Under the pieces are notes generated by a model. It was not told where the DNA came from, did no database searches, and was given only the letters and a program-made list of their open reading frames with translations. A program made the position numbers and the translations under genes. From Prevotella sp. UBA3757 (lineage in GTDB: Bacteria > Bacteroidota > Bacteroidia > Bacteroidales > Bacteroidaceae), in assembly GCA_002371715.1 (NCBI GenBank), contig DFGF01000134.1:55527-61842 (forward strand): a DNA stretch of 6,316 bases, written 5' to 3'. The number at the start of each line of letters is the position of its first letter. The stretch's first letter is position 1. This document shows, piece after piece, positions 6,310 through 6,316 of this stretch.

Positions 6310-6316
6310 CCCATCC

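Overview
The window looks like a piece of a Bacteroidales chromosome, most likely from the Prevotella group. The evidence is three promoters of the Bacteroidetes type (-7 box TAnnTTTG, two with a TTG about 19-20 nt upstream), A-rich leaders without Shine-Dalgarno motifs, short AT-rich repeats between GC-rich genes, and two protein families typical of this phylum (a DUF4468 protein and a PF14121-type putative porin). The genus is an inference; the phylum is well supported.

Layout. On the minus strand, 50-886 encodes BamD, the TPR lipoprotein of the beta-barrel assembly machine. A 117-bp divergent intergenic region (887-1003) carries back-to-back promoters for bamD and for uvrB, plus a heptamer tandem repeat. 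uvrB (1004-3034, plus strand) is a complete nucleotide excision repair DNA-damage recognition protein. After a 115-bp AT-rich gap with a promoter come three plus-strand genes: a secreted DUF4468 protein (3150-3770), a 55-aa two-helix membrane protein (3767-3934), and a large outer-membrane putative porin (3931-6309). The last three genes are joined by two ATGA stop/start overlaps, so they are almost certainly one transcript with coupled translation. Seven bases remain after the porin stop.

How the genes fit together. bamD and uvrB are housekeeping genes with no evident functional link; they share only a divergent promoter region. The three-gene operon supplies one probable exported protein, one inner-membrane mini-protein and one outer-membrane barrel, so it may be a small envelope module. 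The function of the first two members is unknown. BamD is part of the machine that would fold the porin, but that is a general relation, not evidence of a dedicated system.

The most notable points are the small membrane gene between the two overlaps, a charged Lys-Asp-rich insertion of about 100 residues in the porin, a uvrB promoter so close to the start codon that the mRNA may be leaderless, and phase-regular 7-nt and 8-nt repeats in the intergenic DNA. I see no mobile element, CRISPR array, tRNA, rRNA or phage gene.
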